Shown here piece after piece: positions 1 to 8,860 of a stretch of 64,000 bases of DNA. A program made the translations under genes and the position numbers. Numbering within the stretch: position 1 is the stretch's first letter; each line of letters starts with the position of its first letter. Source of the stretch: Thioclava nitratireducens (lineage in GTDB: Bacteria; Pseudomonadota; Alphaproteobacteria; Rhodobacterales; Rhodobacteraceae); NCBI RefSeq assembly GCF_001940525.2, contig NZ_CP019437.1:109501-173500 (forward strand), given 5' to 3'. Below the pieces are notes generated by a model that saw only the letters and a list, made by a program, of their open reading frames with translations, ran no database searches and was not told the DNA's origin.

Positions 1-163
1 GGGCAGCAGCTTCTGGTATTTCCGCGACGGCCGCCTGATCGCAGTGGACGCGATCAATGACGCGCGCGCCTACATGGTCGGCAAGCGCCTCATTGAAGCT
101 GGCAAACCCGTCACGCCCGAGGCAGTCGAAAGCACGGCAGAGTTGAAAGCCCTGATGAAATGA
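1..163 (+). CDS. Ferredoxin/rubredoxin reductase-type FAD oxidoreductase, C-terminal end only
   Basis: The reading frame is open from base 2 to a TGA at 161-163, giving about 53 residues that begin GSSFWYFRDGRL and contain INDARAYMVGKRLIEAG. This looks like the C-terminal reductase domain of ferredoxin-NAD(P)+ reductases of the rubredoxin/putidaredoxin reductase type, where the ending 'sn-dxxxxhmv-rkLI--g' is common. The 5' part lies outside the window, so the cofactor-binding motifs cannot be checked. The stop overlaps the rsmD start (ATGA), so the two are translationally coupled. Confidence 0.7.
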   Translation, partial: GSSFWYFRDGRLIAVDAINDARAYMVGKRLIEAGKPVTPEAVESTAELKALMK

Positions 164-723
164 GAATTATCGGAGGCGCTAAACGCGGGCTGAAGCTGGC
201 GGATGTGGGTGCAGGCGACATGGATGCCCATCTGCGCCCCACGACCGACCGCGTGCGCGAGTCGATCTTCAACCTGCTGACCAATGGCGGGCACGGCAAT
301 CCGGTGCCCGAGGCGCGGGTGCTCGACCTCTTCGCAGGTACCGGTGCACTGGGGCTGGAGGCGCTGTCGCGCGGCGCGGCCCGAGTGGCTTTCGTCGATG
401 ACGGCACCGCCGCCCGCGCGCTTCTGCGCCGCAACATCGAGGCTATGCGCGCGATGGGCGTGACGGATGTCTGGCGGCGCGATGCGACCAATATGGGCCC
501 CAATCGCGGCCCCGGCTACGACCTCATCTTCCTCGATCCGCCCTACGGGATGGGCTTGGGCGAACGCGCCCTCGCCTCCTGTCTCGAGAATGGATGGATC
601 GCTCCGGGTGCGATGATTGTTTGGGAGGAGAACACCGCGCCGATCCTGCCCGCCGCCCTCGAACAGCTCGACCAGCGCCGCTATGGCGACACGCTCGTAA
701 CTCTTGCCCGGATGCCCGAATGA
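160..723 (+). CDS. rsmD: 16S rRNA (guanine(966)-N(2))-methyltransferase RsmD
   Basis: This 187-residue SAM-dependent methyltransferase modifies G966 of 16S rRNA during small-subunit assembly. The N-terminus MRIIGGAKRG is typical of RsmD. The SAM-binding motif I (DLFAGTG, residues 56-62) and the N-methyltransferase motif IV DPPY (residues 126-129) are intact, and the length fits the family. The ATG overlaps the upstream stop in ATGA, and the TGA overlaps the next start the same way, so three genes read as one coupled unit. Confidence 0.95.
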   Translation: MRIIGGAKRGLKLADVGAGDMDAHLRPTTDRVRESIFNLLTNGGHGNPVPEARVLDLFAGTGALGLEALSRGAARVAFVDDGTAARALLRRNIEAMRAMGVTDVWRRDATNMGPNRGPGYDLIFLDPPYGMGLGERALASCLENGWIAPGAMIVWEENTAPILPAALEQLDQRRYGDTLVTLARMPE

Positions 724-1388
724 CGCAACACCACCCGATCCCGCACGCCGTCCTGTTCGATTGCGACGGTGTGCTCGTCGACAGCGAGCCCGCGACCTTC
801 GATCTGATTCAGGAAGAATTCGCCCGCTACGGCGTGCACAAGACGATCTCCGAACTGGAAGACGCCTTCATCGGATCCACCATCGAAAACGTCTATCAAT
901 GGGGCCGCGAGCATGGGGCCGATCTGCCAGAGGGCTGGGTCGACAGCTATTACAAGGCGCTCTACGTGCGGTTGCGCGAGGGGACCGAGCTGATGCCCGG
1001 CATCCCGCGCCTTCTCGCGCGTCTCGATGCGGAAGGCATTCCCTTCGCGGTCGGCTCGAACGGCCGGAAAGCGAAGATGGAGGCGACACTGGGCCAGCAC
1101 CCGGATATCCGCACGCGGCTGGAGGGTCTGCTGTTCTCGGGTCAGGACATGGGCATGCCAAAGCCGAAGCCCGATCTCTACATCCATGCCGCGCGCCATC
1201 TGGGCGCCGATCCGGCGGCCTGCGTGGTGATCGAGGACAGTCCTACCGGGGCGCGTGCGGCGAAAAACGCGGGGATGCGTTGTTTGGGCTACTCGCCGAA
1301 AGGCGACAATCCGCGGCTCGCGGCGGAAGGCGCCGAGCTCTTCACCGACATGCGTCAGGTGCCGCGGCTCATCGGCCTCGACCCCTGA
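720..1388 (+). CDS. HAD-superfamily phosphatase (subfamily IA, phosphoglucomutase/phosphoglycolate phosphatase-like)
   Basis: A 222-residue HAD hydrolase. The nucleophile motif DCDGVLVDSE is at residues 14-23, followed by a helical cap domain. Motif II is VGSNG and the late motif is VIEDSPTGARAAKNAG. The start at 720 was chosen over upstream in-frame codons because it gives the ATGA overlap with rsmD and puts motif I near the N-terminus. The substrate is probably a small sugar phosphate; the family is too diverse to name it. Confidence 0.85.
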   Translation: MTQHHPIPHAVLFDCDGVLVDSEPATFDLIQEEFARYGVHKTISELEDAFIGSTIENVYQWGREHGADLPEGWVDSYYKALYVRLREGTELMPGIPRLLARLDAEGIPFAVGSNGRKAKMEATLGQHPDIRTRLEGLLFSGQDMGMPKPKPDLYIHAARHLGADPAACVVIEDSPTGARAAKNAGMRCLGYSPKGDNPRLAAEGAELFTDMRQVPRLIGLDP

Positions 1389-1389
1389 T

Positions 1390-1515
1390 CTTCGGCTTGG
1401 CTAAAATATCCCGGGGGGTGAGCCGGGATCAGCGGCCTTCCAGTGGAAGGACGCCCCGGCGAACGCCCGAAGCGCAAACGTAGGGCTGTGACGCAGCCAG
1501 CGGGGGCAAGCCCCC
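1390..1515 (+). repeat. 3'-end element, copy 1
   Basis: Starting 2 bp after the HAD stop is a head segment, CTTCGG followed by TTGGCTAAAATATCCCGGGG (1390-1418). It ends with a short GC hairpin GGGGGC-AA-GCCCCC (1502-1515). The same head occurs at 8057-8085 and, on the minus strand, at 59016-59040, each just downstream of a stop codon and oriented with that gene. The function is unknown; it may be a terminator-like or processing element. The rest of the gap to 1530 shows nothing else. Confidence 0.6.
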
Positions 1516-1530
1516 ACCGCCCCCTGAACC

Positions 1531-2340
1531 TCAGCGCCAGGTCGGGTGGAAGCGCCCAGCCGGCGAGGTGGTGAAGATCTCGCAGCCATCGGCGGTCACG
1601 CCCACCGAATGCTCGAACTGCGCCGACAGCGATTTGTCCCGCGTCACGGCGGTCCAATCGTCGGCCAGAACCTTTGTCTCGGGGCGGCCGAGGTTCACCA
1701 TCGGCTCGATCGTGAAGATCATGCCCTCTTCCAGCATCGCGCCGGTGCCCGCGCGCCCGTAATGCAACACGTTCGGCGGCGCGTGGAACACCTTGCCCAC
1801 GCCGTGACCGCAGAAATCGCGCACCACCGACATGCGGTTGCTTTCGACGAATTTCTGGATCGCGTGGCCGATATCGCCAAAGGTGTTTCCGGGCTTCACC
1901 TGCTCGATGCCGACCATCAGCGAGTCATGGGTGACCTGAATCAGACGTTCGGCCTTGCGGCTCAAATTACCCGCTACATACATGCGCGAGCTGTCCCCGA
2001 ACCAACCGTCGAGGATCACGGTCACGTCGATATTGATGATATCGCCGTCCTTCAGTTTCTTGTCGCCCGGGATGCCGTGGCAGACGACATGGTTCACCGA
2101 GATGCAGCTCGCGTGCTGATAGCCGCGATAGCCGATGGTCGCCGAGGTCGCGCCCAACTCGCCCACGCGGCGTTCGATGAAGGCGTCGAGTGCTGCGGTC
2201 GTGACCCCCGGCTCTACCAGGTCGGCAACCTCGTCGAGGATCTGCGCCGTCACCTGCGAGGCGGCGCGCATTCCTGCAAAATCGCTCTGATCGTAGATCC
2301 GGATCCCGTCCTTCGTGGTGCGGCCCTGCGTATCGTCCAA
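1531..2340 (-). CDS. map: Type I methionine aminopeptidase
   Basis: A 269-residue cytosolic metallopeptidase that removes N-terminal methionine from nascent proteins. All five metal ligands of the pita-bread fold are visible: D105 (INIDVT), D116 (FGDSSR), H179 (CGHG), E212 (FTIEP) and E243 (FEHS). The length fits type I enzymes. It is transcribed towards the HAD gene and is divergent from the CinA-like gene, with about 117 bp between them. Confidence 0.96.
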   Translation of the reverse strand: MDDTQGRTTKDGIRIYDQSDFAGMRAASQVTAQILDEVADLVEPGVTTAALDAFIERRVGELGATSATIGYRGYQHASCISVNHVVCHGIPGDKKLKDGDIINIDVTVILDGWFGDSSRMYVAGNLSRKAERLIQVTHDSLMVGIEQVKPGNTFGDIGHAIQKFVESNRMSVVRDFCGHGVGKVFHAPPNVLHYGRAGTGAMLEEGMIFTIEPMVNLGRPETKVLADDWTAVTRDKSLSAQFEHSVGVTADGCEIFTTSPAGRFHPTWR

Positions 2341-2457
2341 CGGTCTGCTCCTTAAGGGTTTCGGCCTTTAGATAGTCACAAAAGCGGGGCTTGGCCAGTG
2401 CCCGGGCTTTTCGCGCCCCGTTCCGCGCCCTATACCAAGTCGAAAGGAGCCTGATAC

Positions 2458-3186
2458 ATGCCAAATCCCACTGCAGCGATCCTGATCATCGGCGATGAAA
2501 TCCTCTCGGGGCGCACCCGCGAGGGAAACGCCCATTATCTGGCCGGACAGCTGGTCGAGCGCGGAATCACCTGCCGCGAGATCCGCGTGGTGCCGGACGA
2601 CAATGACGTGATCGTTGCCGCGGTGCGGGAGCTTTCGGCAGCCCATGATCACCTTTTCACCAGTGGCGGGATCGGCCCGACCCATGACGATATCACCGCC
2701 GATGCGGTAGCCGAGGCGATGGGCGCCAAGCTCGACGTGCGCGAGGATGCCAAGGCGATCCTCGCCGCGCATTACGCCGCGCGCGACGCTGAGTTCACCT
2801 CCGCGCGGCTGCGCATGGCGCGGATCCCCGACGGGGCCGAGCTGATCGAGAACCCGGTCTCTGCCGCGCCGGGTTTCTCGCTGGGCAATGTCCATGTGAT
2901 GGCGGGCGTGCCGAACATCTTTCAGGCGATGGTCGAAGGGCTTTTGCCGAAGCTCACCGGCGGCGCGCCGATGCTCTCGCGCAGCCTGCAGGTTCTGCGG
3001 GCGGAATCGTCGGTGGCCGATGATCTGCGCGCGCTGGCTGGCCGCTTCCCCGACCTTTCGATCGGTTCTTATCCTTTCGTCCAGGAAGGCCGCTACGGCA
3101 CCAATCTCGTGCTGCGCGGCACCGATCCCGATCAGGTCGAGGCGGGCTTCGCCGCGCTGAAGGCCGCCTTCCCGGAGGGCACATGA
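2458..3186 (+). CDS. CinA-type competence/damage-inducible protein (molybdopterin-binding domain)
   Basis: A 242-residue protein with an N-terminal MoaB/Mog fold: GDEILSGRTREGN near residue 11 and FTSGGIGPTHDDIT near residue 65. It lacks the C-terminal nicotinamide-nucleotide amidase domain of long CinA proteins, so it belongs to the short 'competence/damage-inducible protein A' group found widely in alphaproteobacteria. A GAAAGGAGC ribosome-binding site precedes the ATG. The stop overlaps the GNAT gene. The biochemical role of the short form is not established. Confidence 0.85.
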   Translation: MPNPTAAILIIGDEILSGRTREGNAHYLAGQLVERGITCREIRVVPDDNDVIVAAVRELSAAHDHLFTSGGIGPTHDDITADAVAEAMGAKLDVREDAKAILAAHYAARDAEFTSARLRMARIPDGAELIENPVSAAPGFSLGNVHVMAGVPNIFQAMVEGLLPKLTGGAPMLSRSLQVLRAESSVADDLRALAGRFPDLSIGSYPFVQEGRYGTNLVLRGTDPDQVEAGFAALKAAFPEGT

Positions 3187-3896
3187 TCGACGCCTACGCG
3201 ATCATCGACGCGACCTGGCCAGCCGCCGAATATCGCCGCGCAGGCGGGTTTCTGATCCGCGACGGGCAAGGCGGCGGATCGCGCGTCAGCTGCGCTACGC
3301 TGGAGGTCCCGCTGGAGCAGGCCGACATTCCCGCCGCCGAAGCTGCGCATCGCGCTTTGGGCCAGCGTCCGCGCTTCATGATCCGCGCGGGAGACGAGGC
3401 GCTCGACGCGGTTCTGGAGGCGCGCGGCTACGAAGCTTATGACCCGGTGCGGATCTGGTCCGCGCCGATTGCAGCGATGCAGGGCGAGGTCCCGCCCGTG
3501 ACCGCTTTCGCCCATTGGCCGCCGCTGCAGATCGCCCGCGACCTCTGGACCGAGTTGGATGTCGGGCCCGAGCGGCAGGCGATCATGGACCGCGCAGAGG
3601 TACCGAAAACCTGCGTTCTGGGCCGCAAGGACGACCGGGCCGCGGGCGTTGCCTATATCGCTCTCTACGAGGACGCGGCGATGCTCCACGCGCTCGCCGT
3701 TGCGCCGAAATACCGCCGCATGAGCCTCGCGCGCGAGATGATCTACGAGGGCGCTCGCTGGGCCGTTGAGGCCGGGGCAGAGCGGTTCGAGATGATCACG
3801 ACGCTCGCCAATGACGCCTCGAACGCCCTCGCCGAGAGCTTCGGCATGGAAGTTCGCGCGCAGTATCACTATCGCCGCGCGCCGGAGGTGGCATGA
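3183..3896 (+). CDS. GNAT-family N-acetyltransferase
   Basis: A 237-residue protein. The C-terminal half carries the GNAT acetyl-CoA-binding pattern: a beta strand ending AMLHALAVAPKYRRMSLARE, then a helix and the terminal AxAESFGM-type strand. The N-terminal half is probably a degenerate GNAT repeat. Its ATG overlaps the CinA-like stop (ATGA) and its stop overlaps the OmpA-family start in the same way, so the three form an operon. The acceptor substrate is unknown. Confidence 0.8.
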   Translation: MIDAYAIIDATWPAAEYRRAGGFLIRDGQGGGSRVSCATLEVPLEQADIPAAEAAHRALGQRPRFMIRAGDEALDAVLEARGYEAYDPVRIWSAPIAAMQGEVPPVTAFAHWPPLQIARDLWTELDVGPERQAIMDRAEVPKTCVLGRKDDRAAGVAYIALYEDAAMLHALAVAPKYRRMSLAREMIYEGARWAVEAGAERFEMITTLANDASNALAESFGMEVRAQYHYRRAPEVA

Positions 3897-4861
3897 TCCG
3901 CCGTGCGCCACTCCTGCTGGCCAGTCTGCTCGCCGCCAGCCTGCCCCACGCCGCGTGCGCCGCCTCGTTAGATCTGACGTTGCCCGCCGGCGCCACCCAA
4001 TCCGCGCAGGAAACGAGCCCCGCCACCAGCTACCAATTGGCGGTCGGTCCGTGGCAGGACGGCAAGCTCGAGACCCGCGATCTCGAGGGTGCGCGCTCCG
4101 ACACGGCCTATCAACTGCGGGCCAATCAGAATACGACGCTACAGATCCTCGCGCCGCTGCGCGATCAGCTCAAGCAGGCGGGCTACGACATCCTCTATGA
4201 GTGCGACACGCAGGCCTGCGGCGGCTTCGATTTTCGCTACGCGCTCGACCTGCTGTCCGAGCCCGCGATGCATGTCGATCTGGGCGATTTCCGCTACATC
4301 GCGGCGCGCAAGGATGCCGATTACCTTGGGATCACCGTCTCGCGGTCGTCCGAGTCGGGCTTCATTCAGGTGACCGAGCTGCGGGTGCAGGACGTCACCC
4401 CCGCTCGGCCCGACGACCCGCTCGCCGCGCCGCAAACCGCGCCGGTTCTGCCGCGCGCCGATGCCCCGGCCGTCGCCCCCTCCGCGCTTGCGCAGACGCT
4501 GGAGGCGCAGGGCTCGGTCGCGCTCGACGATCTCGACTTCCCATCGGGGGCATCCGCGCTCGGCGAGGGCGATTTCGCCTCGCTGCAGGCGCTGGCCGAG
4601 TTCCTCAAGGCCAACCCGGATTATCAGGTGATGCTGGTGGGTCATACCGATGCGGTCGGTTCGCTCGCGGCCAATATCGCGCTGTCGAAGAAACGCGCGC
4701 AATCGGCACGGCAAAAATTGATCGGCGATTACGGGGTGGCGGCGTCACAGGTCAGCGCCGAGGGGGCGGGCTTCCTCGCCCCGCGCGCAAGCAATCTGAC
4801 CAAAGAGGGACGCGAGAAAAACAGACGGGTCGAAGCGGTTCTCACCTCGACCCGGAGTTAG
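3893..4861 (+). CDS. OmpA-family cell-envelope protein
   Basis: A 322-residue exported protein with a signal peptide (MIRRAPLLLASLLAASLPHA, then Ala-Cys-Ala). A non-conserved periplasmic region follows, then a C-terminal OmpA-like peptidoglycan-binding domain (about residues 210-320) with the motif LVGHTDAVGS and the late segment NRRVEAVL. It probably anchors the envelope to peptidoglycan. It is the last gene of the CinA-like/GNAT operon. The Cys in the signal region does not sit in a good lipobox. Confidence 0.85.
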   Translation: MIRRAPLLLASLLAASLPHAACAASLDLTLPAGATQSAQETSPATSYQLAVGPWQDGKLETRDLEGARSDTAYQLRANQNTTLQILAPLRDQLKQAGYDILYECDTQACGGFDFRYALDLLSEPAMHVDLGDFRYIAARKDADYLGITVSRSSESGFIQVTELRVQDVTPARPDDPLAAPQTAPVLPRADAPAVAPSALAQTLEAQGSVALDDLDFPSGASALGEGDFASLQALAEFLKANPDYQVMLVGHTDAVGSLAANIALSKKRAQSARQKLIGDYGVAASQVSAEGAGFLAPRASNLTKEGREKNRRVEAVLTSTRS

Positions 4862-4903
4862 CGCCAGCCGGCGGAATGGCCCGGCGCGGGAGGGAGTTCA
4901 GTC

Positions 4904-5809
4904 TCACCAGTTGTCGGGGCCCTTCTCGGCGAAGGTCTTGGCGAGGAAATCGATGAAAGCGCGCACTTTCGGCTGCGTGAAACGCCCCGGCGGATAGATT
5001 GCGTAGATGCCCAGCGTTTCCATCGGCAGATCGGGCATCGCTTCTTCCACGAGGCCCTCGCGCATCGCGTCGGCATAGAGGAACGAGGGCAGGTAAGCGA
5101 TCCCGAGACCGGCCGTCGCGGCATGCAGTAGCGACTGACCGTCATTGACCGTCAGCCAGCCCGCCGAGCGGACCTGACGCCGCTCGCCCGAAGGCGCAGT
5201 CAACTTCCAGACATTGCCCGCCGACTGGTTCGAATAATGCAGCAGTTTGTGGTTGTTGAGATCGTCGATCCGCTCGGGGCGGCCGAATTTCTTGAAGTAG
5301 TCTGGCGAGGCGATCATCCGGCGCGAAGTCTCGGTCAGCTTGCGCGCGCGCAGGCTCGAATCCTCCAGTTCGCCGACGCGGATCGCCATGTCGAACCCTT
5401 CGGAAATAAGTTCGACGTAGCGGTTGTTCAGCACCATATTCACGGTGATTTCGGGGAATTCCTGCAGGAATTCGCCCAGAACGGGAGAGAGAAGGTTCAC
5501 ACCGAAATCGGTGGCGACCGAGATGCGCAGCAGCCCCGAGGGCGCCGTCTGCATCGACGTCACCAGCGCATCGGCCTCGCCCGCATCGTTGAGAACGCGA
5601 CGCGCGCGGTCGTAATAAGCCAGCCCGATTTCCGTCGGCGAAACGCGACGCGTGGTGCGATTCAGAAGACGTGCACCAAGGCGGGCCTCCAACGCCGAGA
5701 CATGCTTCGACACAGCCGATTTGGAGATGCCCATCTTCTTGGCTGCATCGGTGAAGCCCCCCTGATCCACAACCGTGGCAAAGGCTTCCATTTCAGTCAG
5801 GCGATCCAT
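4904..5809 (-). CDS. LysR-family transcriptional regulator
   Basis: A 301-residue regulator with an N-terminal winged HTH (AFATVVDQGGFTDAAKKMGISKSAVSKHVSALE) and a periplasmic-binding-like effector domain. The sequence resembles the CrgA-type branch of the family. The ATG at 5809 is preferred over a GTG at 5818 because a GAAGGG lies 8 nt upstream. It is divergent from the dienoyl-CoA reductase gene, 225 bp away, which makes that gene a plausible but unproven target. Confidence 0.9.
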   Translation of the reverse strand: MDRLTEMEAFATVVDQGGFTDAAKKMGISKSAVSKHVSALEARLGARLLNRTTRRVSPTEIGLAYYDRARRVLNDAGEADALVTSMQTAPSGLLRISVATDFGVNLLSPVLGEFLQEFPEITVNMVLNNRYVELISEGFDMAIRVGELEDSSLRARKLTETSRRMIASPDYFKKFGRPERIDDLNNHKLLHYSNQSAGNVWKLTAPSGERRQVRSAGWLTVNDGQSLLHAATAGLGIAYLPSFLYADAMREGLVEEAMPDLPMETLGIYAIYPPGRFTQPKVRAFIDFLAKTFAEKGPDNW

Positions 5810-6034
5810 CCCAAACACCCTTCGGCTTGTAATTTCTGTTTCTTATTTTCCGCTTATCGAGCCGAAATCGGGCGCAATTTAGACTTCGCGGCGACAATAC
5901 GAGGGTAACAATGGGAGAGAATCCCGCAGGTTGGTGACCTCTGCGAAACGGTGGCGCGTTCGCTCTGACGCCGCGTTTGACGTGACAAGCCTGGCCTTGC
6001 GCCGCAGAGTGCGGGCCAAATCAGGGAGGGTTAC

Positions 6035-8050
6035 ATGAGCCAATATCCGCATATCTTCACGCCGCTCGATCTGGGCCACGTGACGCTGCCGAACCGCGTG
6101 CTGATGGGCTCGATGCACACCAATCTCGAAGAGCGCGGCGACTGGAATGCGGTGGCCGAGTTCTATGCCGAACGCGCGCGCGGCGGTGTCGCGCTGATGG
6201 TGACGGGCGGCATGGCCCCCAATCACGAGGGCGGCGTCTTCCCCGGCGCGGCAGGCCTGTTTAGCCCCGAGGACATCGCGCATCACAAGATCATCACCGA
6301 CCGCGTTCACGAAGCGGGCGGCCGCATCGCGATGCAAATCCTGCACGCCGGGCGCTATGCCTATGGCCCCGATTGCGTGGCGCCCTCTGCGATCAAATCC
6401 CCGATCTCGCCTTTCCCGCCGAAAGAGCTCGACGACGCCGGGATCGAGAAGCAGATCGCCGACATCGCCACCGCCGCCGCGCGCGCCCGCGAGGCGGGCT
6501 ATGACGGCGTCGAGGTGATGGGCTCCGAGGGCTATTTCCTCAACCAGTTCCTCGTACGCCATACCAACAAGCGCGAAGACGGTTGGGGCGGCTCGTTCGA
6601 GAACCGGATGCGCCTGCCCGTCGAAGTGGTCAAGCGCGTGCGCGAAGCGGTCGGCCCCGATTTCATCGTGATCTTCCGCATCTCGCTGATCGACCTGATC
6701 CCCGACGGCTCGACCTGGGAAGAGGTCGTCACCCTCGCGAAAGCCGTCGAGGCAGCGGGCGCCACGATGCTCAACACCGGCATCGGCTGGCACGAGGCGC
6801 GGGTGCCGACCATCGTGACGTCGGTGCCGCGGGCGGCCTTCACCTGGCTCACCGGGCGGATCAAGCCCGAGGTCTCGATCCCGGTCATCACGTCCAATCG
6901 CATCAACACGCCTGAAGTCGCCGAAGAGGTGCTGGGCGACGGCTGCGCCGACATGGTGTCGATGGCGCGCCCCTTCCTCGCCGATGCGGATTTCGTGGTG
7001 AAGGCGAAAGAGGGCCGCGCCGCCGAGATCGCACCCTGCATCGCCTGCAATCAGGCCTGTCTGGACCACACCTTCCAGGGTAAGGTCTCGAGCTGCCTCG
7101 TGAATCCGCGCGCCGCGCATGAGACCGAGATCGTCATCACCAAGACCGAGGCGCCGAAATCCGTCGCCGTCGTCGGCGCGGGCCCGGCGGGCCTGTCTGC
7201 CGCGATCACCGCGGCCGAGCGTGGCCATGCCGTGACCCTGTTCGACCGCGCCTCGGAGCTCGGCGGGCAGCTGACCATGGCGCGCGCGATCCCCGGCAAG
7301 GAGGAATTCCATGGGCTCACCGACTGGTTCAAGACCATGATCGAGAAGACCGGCGTGACGGTGAAGCTGGAGACCGAGGCCACGCCCGATCTCCTCGCCC
7401 CCTTCGACGAGATCATCATCGCAACCGGCGTGCAGCCGCGCGACCCGGAAATCCCGATCGAGGGCGGGCAGGTCGTGAGTTACATCGACATCCTCAAAGG
7501 CCGCGTCACCGCCGGCAAGCGCGTCGCGGTGATCGGCGCGGGCGGCATCGGCTTCGACGTGGCCGAATTCCTGACGGTAACCGAAAGCCCGACGCTGGAT
7601 CTGGAAGAATGGAAGCGCGAATGGGGCGTCGGCGATCCGGCGCAGACGCCGGGCGGATTGACCAAGCCCGAGCCCGAAGCCCCTGCCCGCGAAGTGACGC
7701 TGCTGCAGCGCAAGAAGGAAAAACTCGGCCGCCGCCTCGGCAAGACCACGGGCTGGGTTCACCGCGCGGCGCTGCATATGAAGGACGTGAAAATGATCGG
7801 CGGCGTGAATTACGAGAAGATCACCGCCGAGGGGCTGCATGTCACTTTTGGCGAGGCGCGCGAGAACCCGACGCTGATCGAGGCCGATACGGTGGTGCTC
7901 TGCGCGGGCCAACTCTCGGACCGCTCGCTGGCCGATCAGCTGATCGCGGCGGGTCGCAGCCCGCATGTGATCGGCGGCGCGGATGTGGCGGCGGAACTCG
8001 ACGCGAAACGCGCCATCGATCAGGGCACCCGGCTCGCCGCCGCGCTCTGA
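6035..8050 (+). CDS. fadH: NADPH-dependent 2,4-dienoyl-CoA reductase (old yellow enzyme/FeS flavoprotein)
   Basis: A 671-residue protein with an N-terminal FMN-binding TIM barrel and a 4Fe-4S cysteine cluster (CIACNQACLDHTFQG then SSC). FAD/NADPH-binding Rossmann domains follow (VVGAGPAGLSAA and VIGAGGIGFDVAEF). This is the architecture of FadH, which reduces 2,4-dienoyl-CoA during oxidation of unsaturated fatty acids. Related FMN/FeS flavoproteins such as trimethylamine dehydrogenase share it, but the length and the HNxR-type active-site region fit FadH. A GGGAGGG ribosome-binding site precedes the ATG. Confidence 0.88.
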   Translation: MSQYPHIFTPLDLGHVTLPNRVLMGSMHTNLEERGDWNAVAEFYAERARGGVALMVTGGMAPNHEGGVFPGAAGLFSPEDIAHHKIITDRVHEAGGRIAMQILHAGRYAYGPDCVAPSAIKSPISPFPPKELDDAGIEKQIADIATAAARAREAGYDGVEVMGSEGYFLNQFLVRHTNKREDGWGGSFENRMRLPVEVVKRVREAVGPDFIVIFRISLIDLIPDGSTWEEVVTLAKAVEAAGATMLNTGIGWHEARVPTIVTSVPRAAFTWLTGRIKPEVSIPVITSNRINTPEVAEEVLGDGCADMVSMARPFLADADFVVKAKEGRAAEIAPCIACNQACLDHTFQGKVSSCLVNPRAAHETEIVITKTEAPKSVAVVGAGPAGLSAAITAAERGHAVTLFDRASELGGQLTMARAIPGKEEFHGLTDWFKTMIEKTGVTVKLETEATPDLLAPFDEIIIATGVQPRDPEIPIEGGQVVSYIDILKGRVTAGKRVAVIGAGGIGFDVAEFLTVTESPTLDLEEWKREWGVGDPAQTPGGLTKPEPEAPAREVTLLQRKKEKLGRRLGKTTGWVHRAALHMKDVKMIGGVNYEKITAEGLHVTFGEARENPTLIEADTVVLCAGQLSDRSLADQLIAAGRSPHVIGGADVAAELDAKRAIDQGTRLAAAL

Positions 8051-8056
8051 TCAACT

Positions 8057-8114
8057 CTTCGGATTGGAAGAAATATCCCGGGGGGCTCGCATCGCGAGCG
8101 GGGGCAGAGCCCCC
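8057..8114 (+). repeat. 3'-end element, copy 2
   Basis: Six bases after the fadH stop, the head CTTCGG-ATTGGAAGAAATATCCCGGGG (8057-8085) matches the element at 1390. It is followed by a small inverted repeat GCTCGC-ATC-GCGAGC and the tail hairpin GGGGGC-AGA-GCCCCC (8100-8114). It has the same orientation relative to the upstream gene as the other copies. Confidence 0.6.
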
Positions 8115-8170
8115 TCCGTCTTCAAATCTGTCGCCGTCCGGCGACCGGGGGGCAGAGCCCGCACCCGGCC

Positions 8171-8860
8171 TCAGCTTGATCGCCACGCCCCGCCATCTGC
8201 GCCAAAGCGGCTCGCCAGATCGGCGACCAGCGCCATGTCCACCGCATCCAGCGGCCCCTCATGGCGCGGGCGGAAGCGCAGGCGGAAGGCTGGCAGGATC
8301 GTCGCGAGCGGCGCTTCCGGGTAGCCAAGGCTCGAGGCCAGTGCGAGGAAACTCTCGGGATCGACCGCGGGCGCAGCAGCGCCCCGCTCCGGCCAGATCG
8401 CCAGGCCCTGCCGCGCGAGGCGCTGCCAGTCGAAGCGCGGGCCCGGGTCGATCTTGCGCTCGGGCGCGAAATCCGAATGGCCAATGACGTTCTCGGGTGC
8501 AATTGCCCAGCGGCGCATGATCTGCGGCAGCAGCTCTTCCAGCGCGGCCATCAGCGGCTCGGGGAACGGACGATCGCCCTCGTTGTCCAGTTCGATACCG
8601 ATCGAGCGCGAATTCACATCGCCCAGCCCCTGCCAGCTTCCCAAGCCCGCATGCCAGGCGCGCATCTCCTCGGGGACGAGTTGCTCGACCGAGCCATCAC
8701 GCCCGATCAGCCAATGCGCGGAGACCTCCGCCTCGGGCAGGCAGAGGCGCGTCCGTGCGGCCTCGCAGGACCACATCGCGGTGTAATGGATAATGATCAG
8801 TTCCGGCACCGCCCCCTCGCGGCGCGGGCCGTAATTGGGCGAGGGCCAGTCGGCGCTCAC
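8171..8860 (-). CDS. N-acetylmuramoyl-L-alanine amidase (amidase_2 family)
   Basis: A 229-residue zinc amidase of the AmpD/AmiD fold that cleaves the MurNAc-L-Ala bond. Zinc-site motifs are visible: IIIHYTAM (H25), and IGHSDFAPERKIDPG in the C-terminal half supplying the second His and the Asp. The SIGIELDN strand is typical. There is no signal peptide, which suggests cytoplasmic AmpD-like muropeptide recycling, although the length is nearer AmiD. The start overlaps the stop of the lipoprotein gene by 4 bp. Confidence 0.88.
   Translation of the reverse strand: MSADWPSPNYGPRREGAVPELIIIHYTAMWSCEAARTRLCLPEAEVSAHWLIGRDGSVEQLVPEEMRAWHAGLGSWQGLGDVNSRSIGIELDNEGDRPFPEPLMAALEELLPQIMRRWAIAPENVIGHSDFAPERKIDPGPRFDWQRLARQGLAIWPERGAAAPAVDPESFLALASSLGYPEAPLATILPAFRLRFRPRHEGPLDAVDMALVADLASRFGADGGAWRSS

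Noticed and set aside
5879..7966. A 695-codon open frame on the minus strand across fadH
   Set aside because: Composition-driven antisense shadow: rich in Arg, His, Gly and Asp, no domain, and fully inside a well-supported gene.
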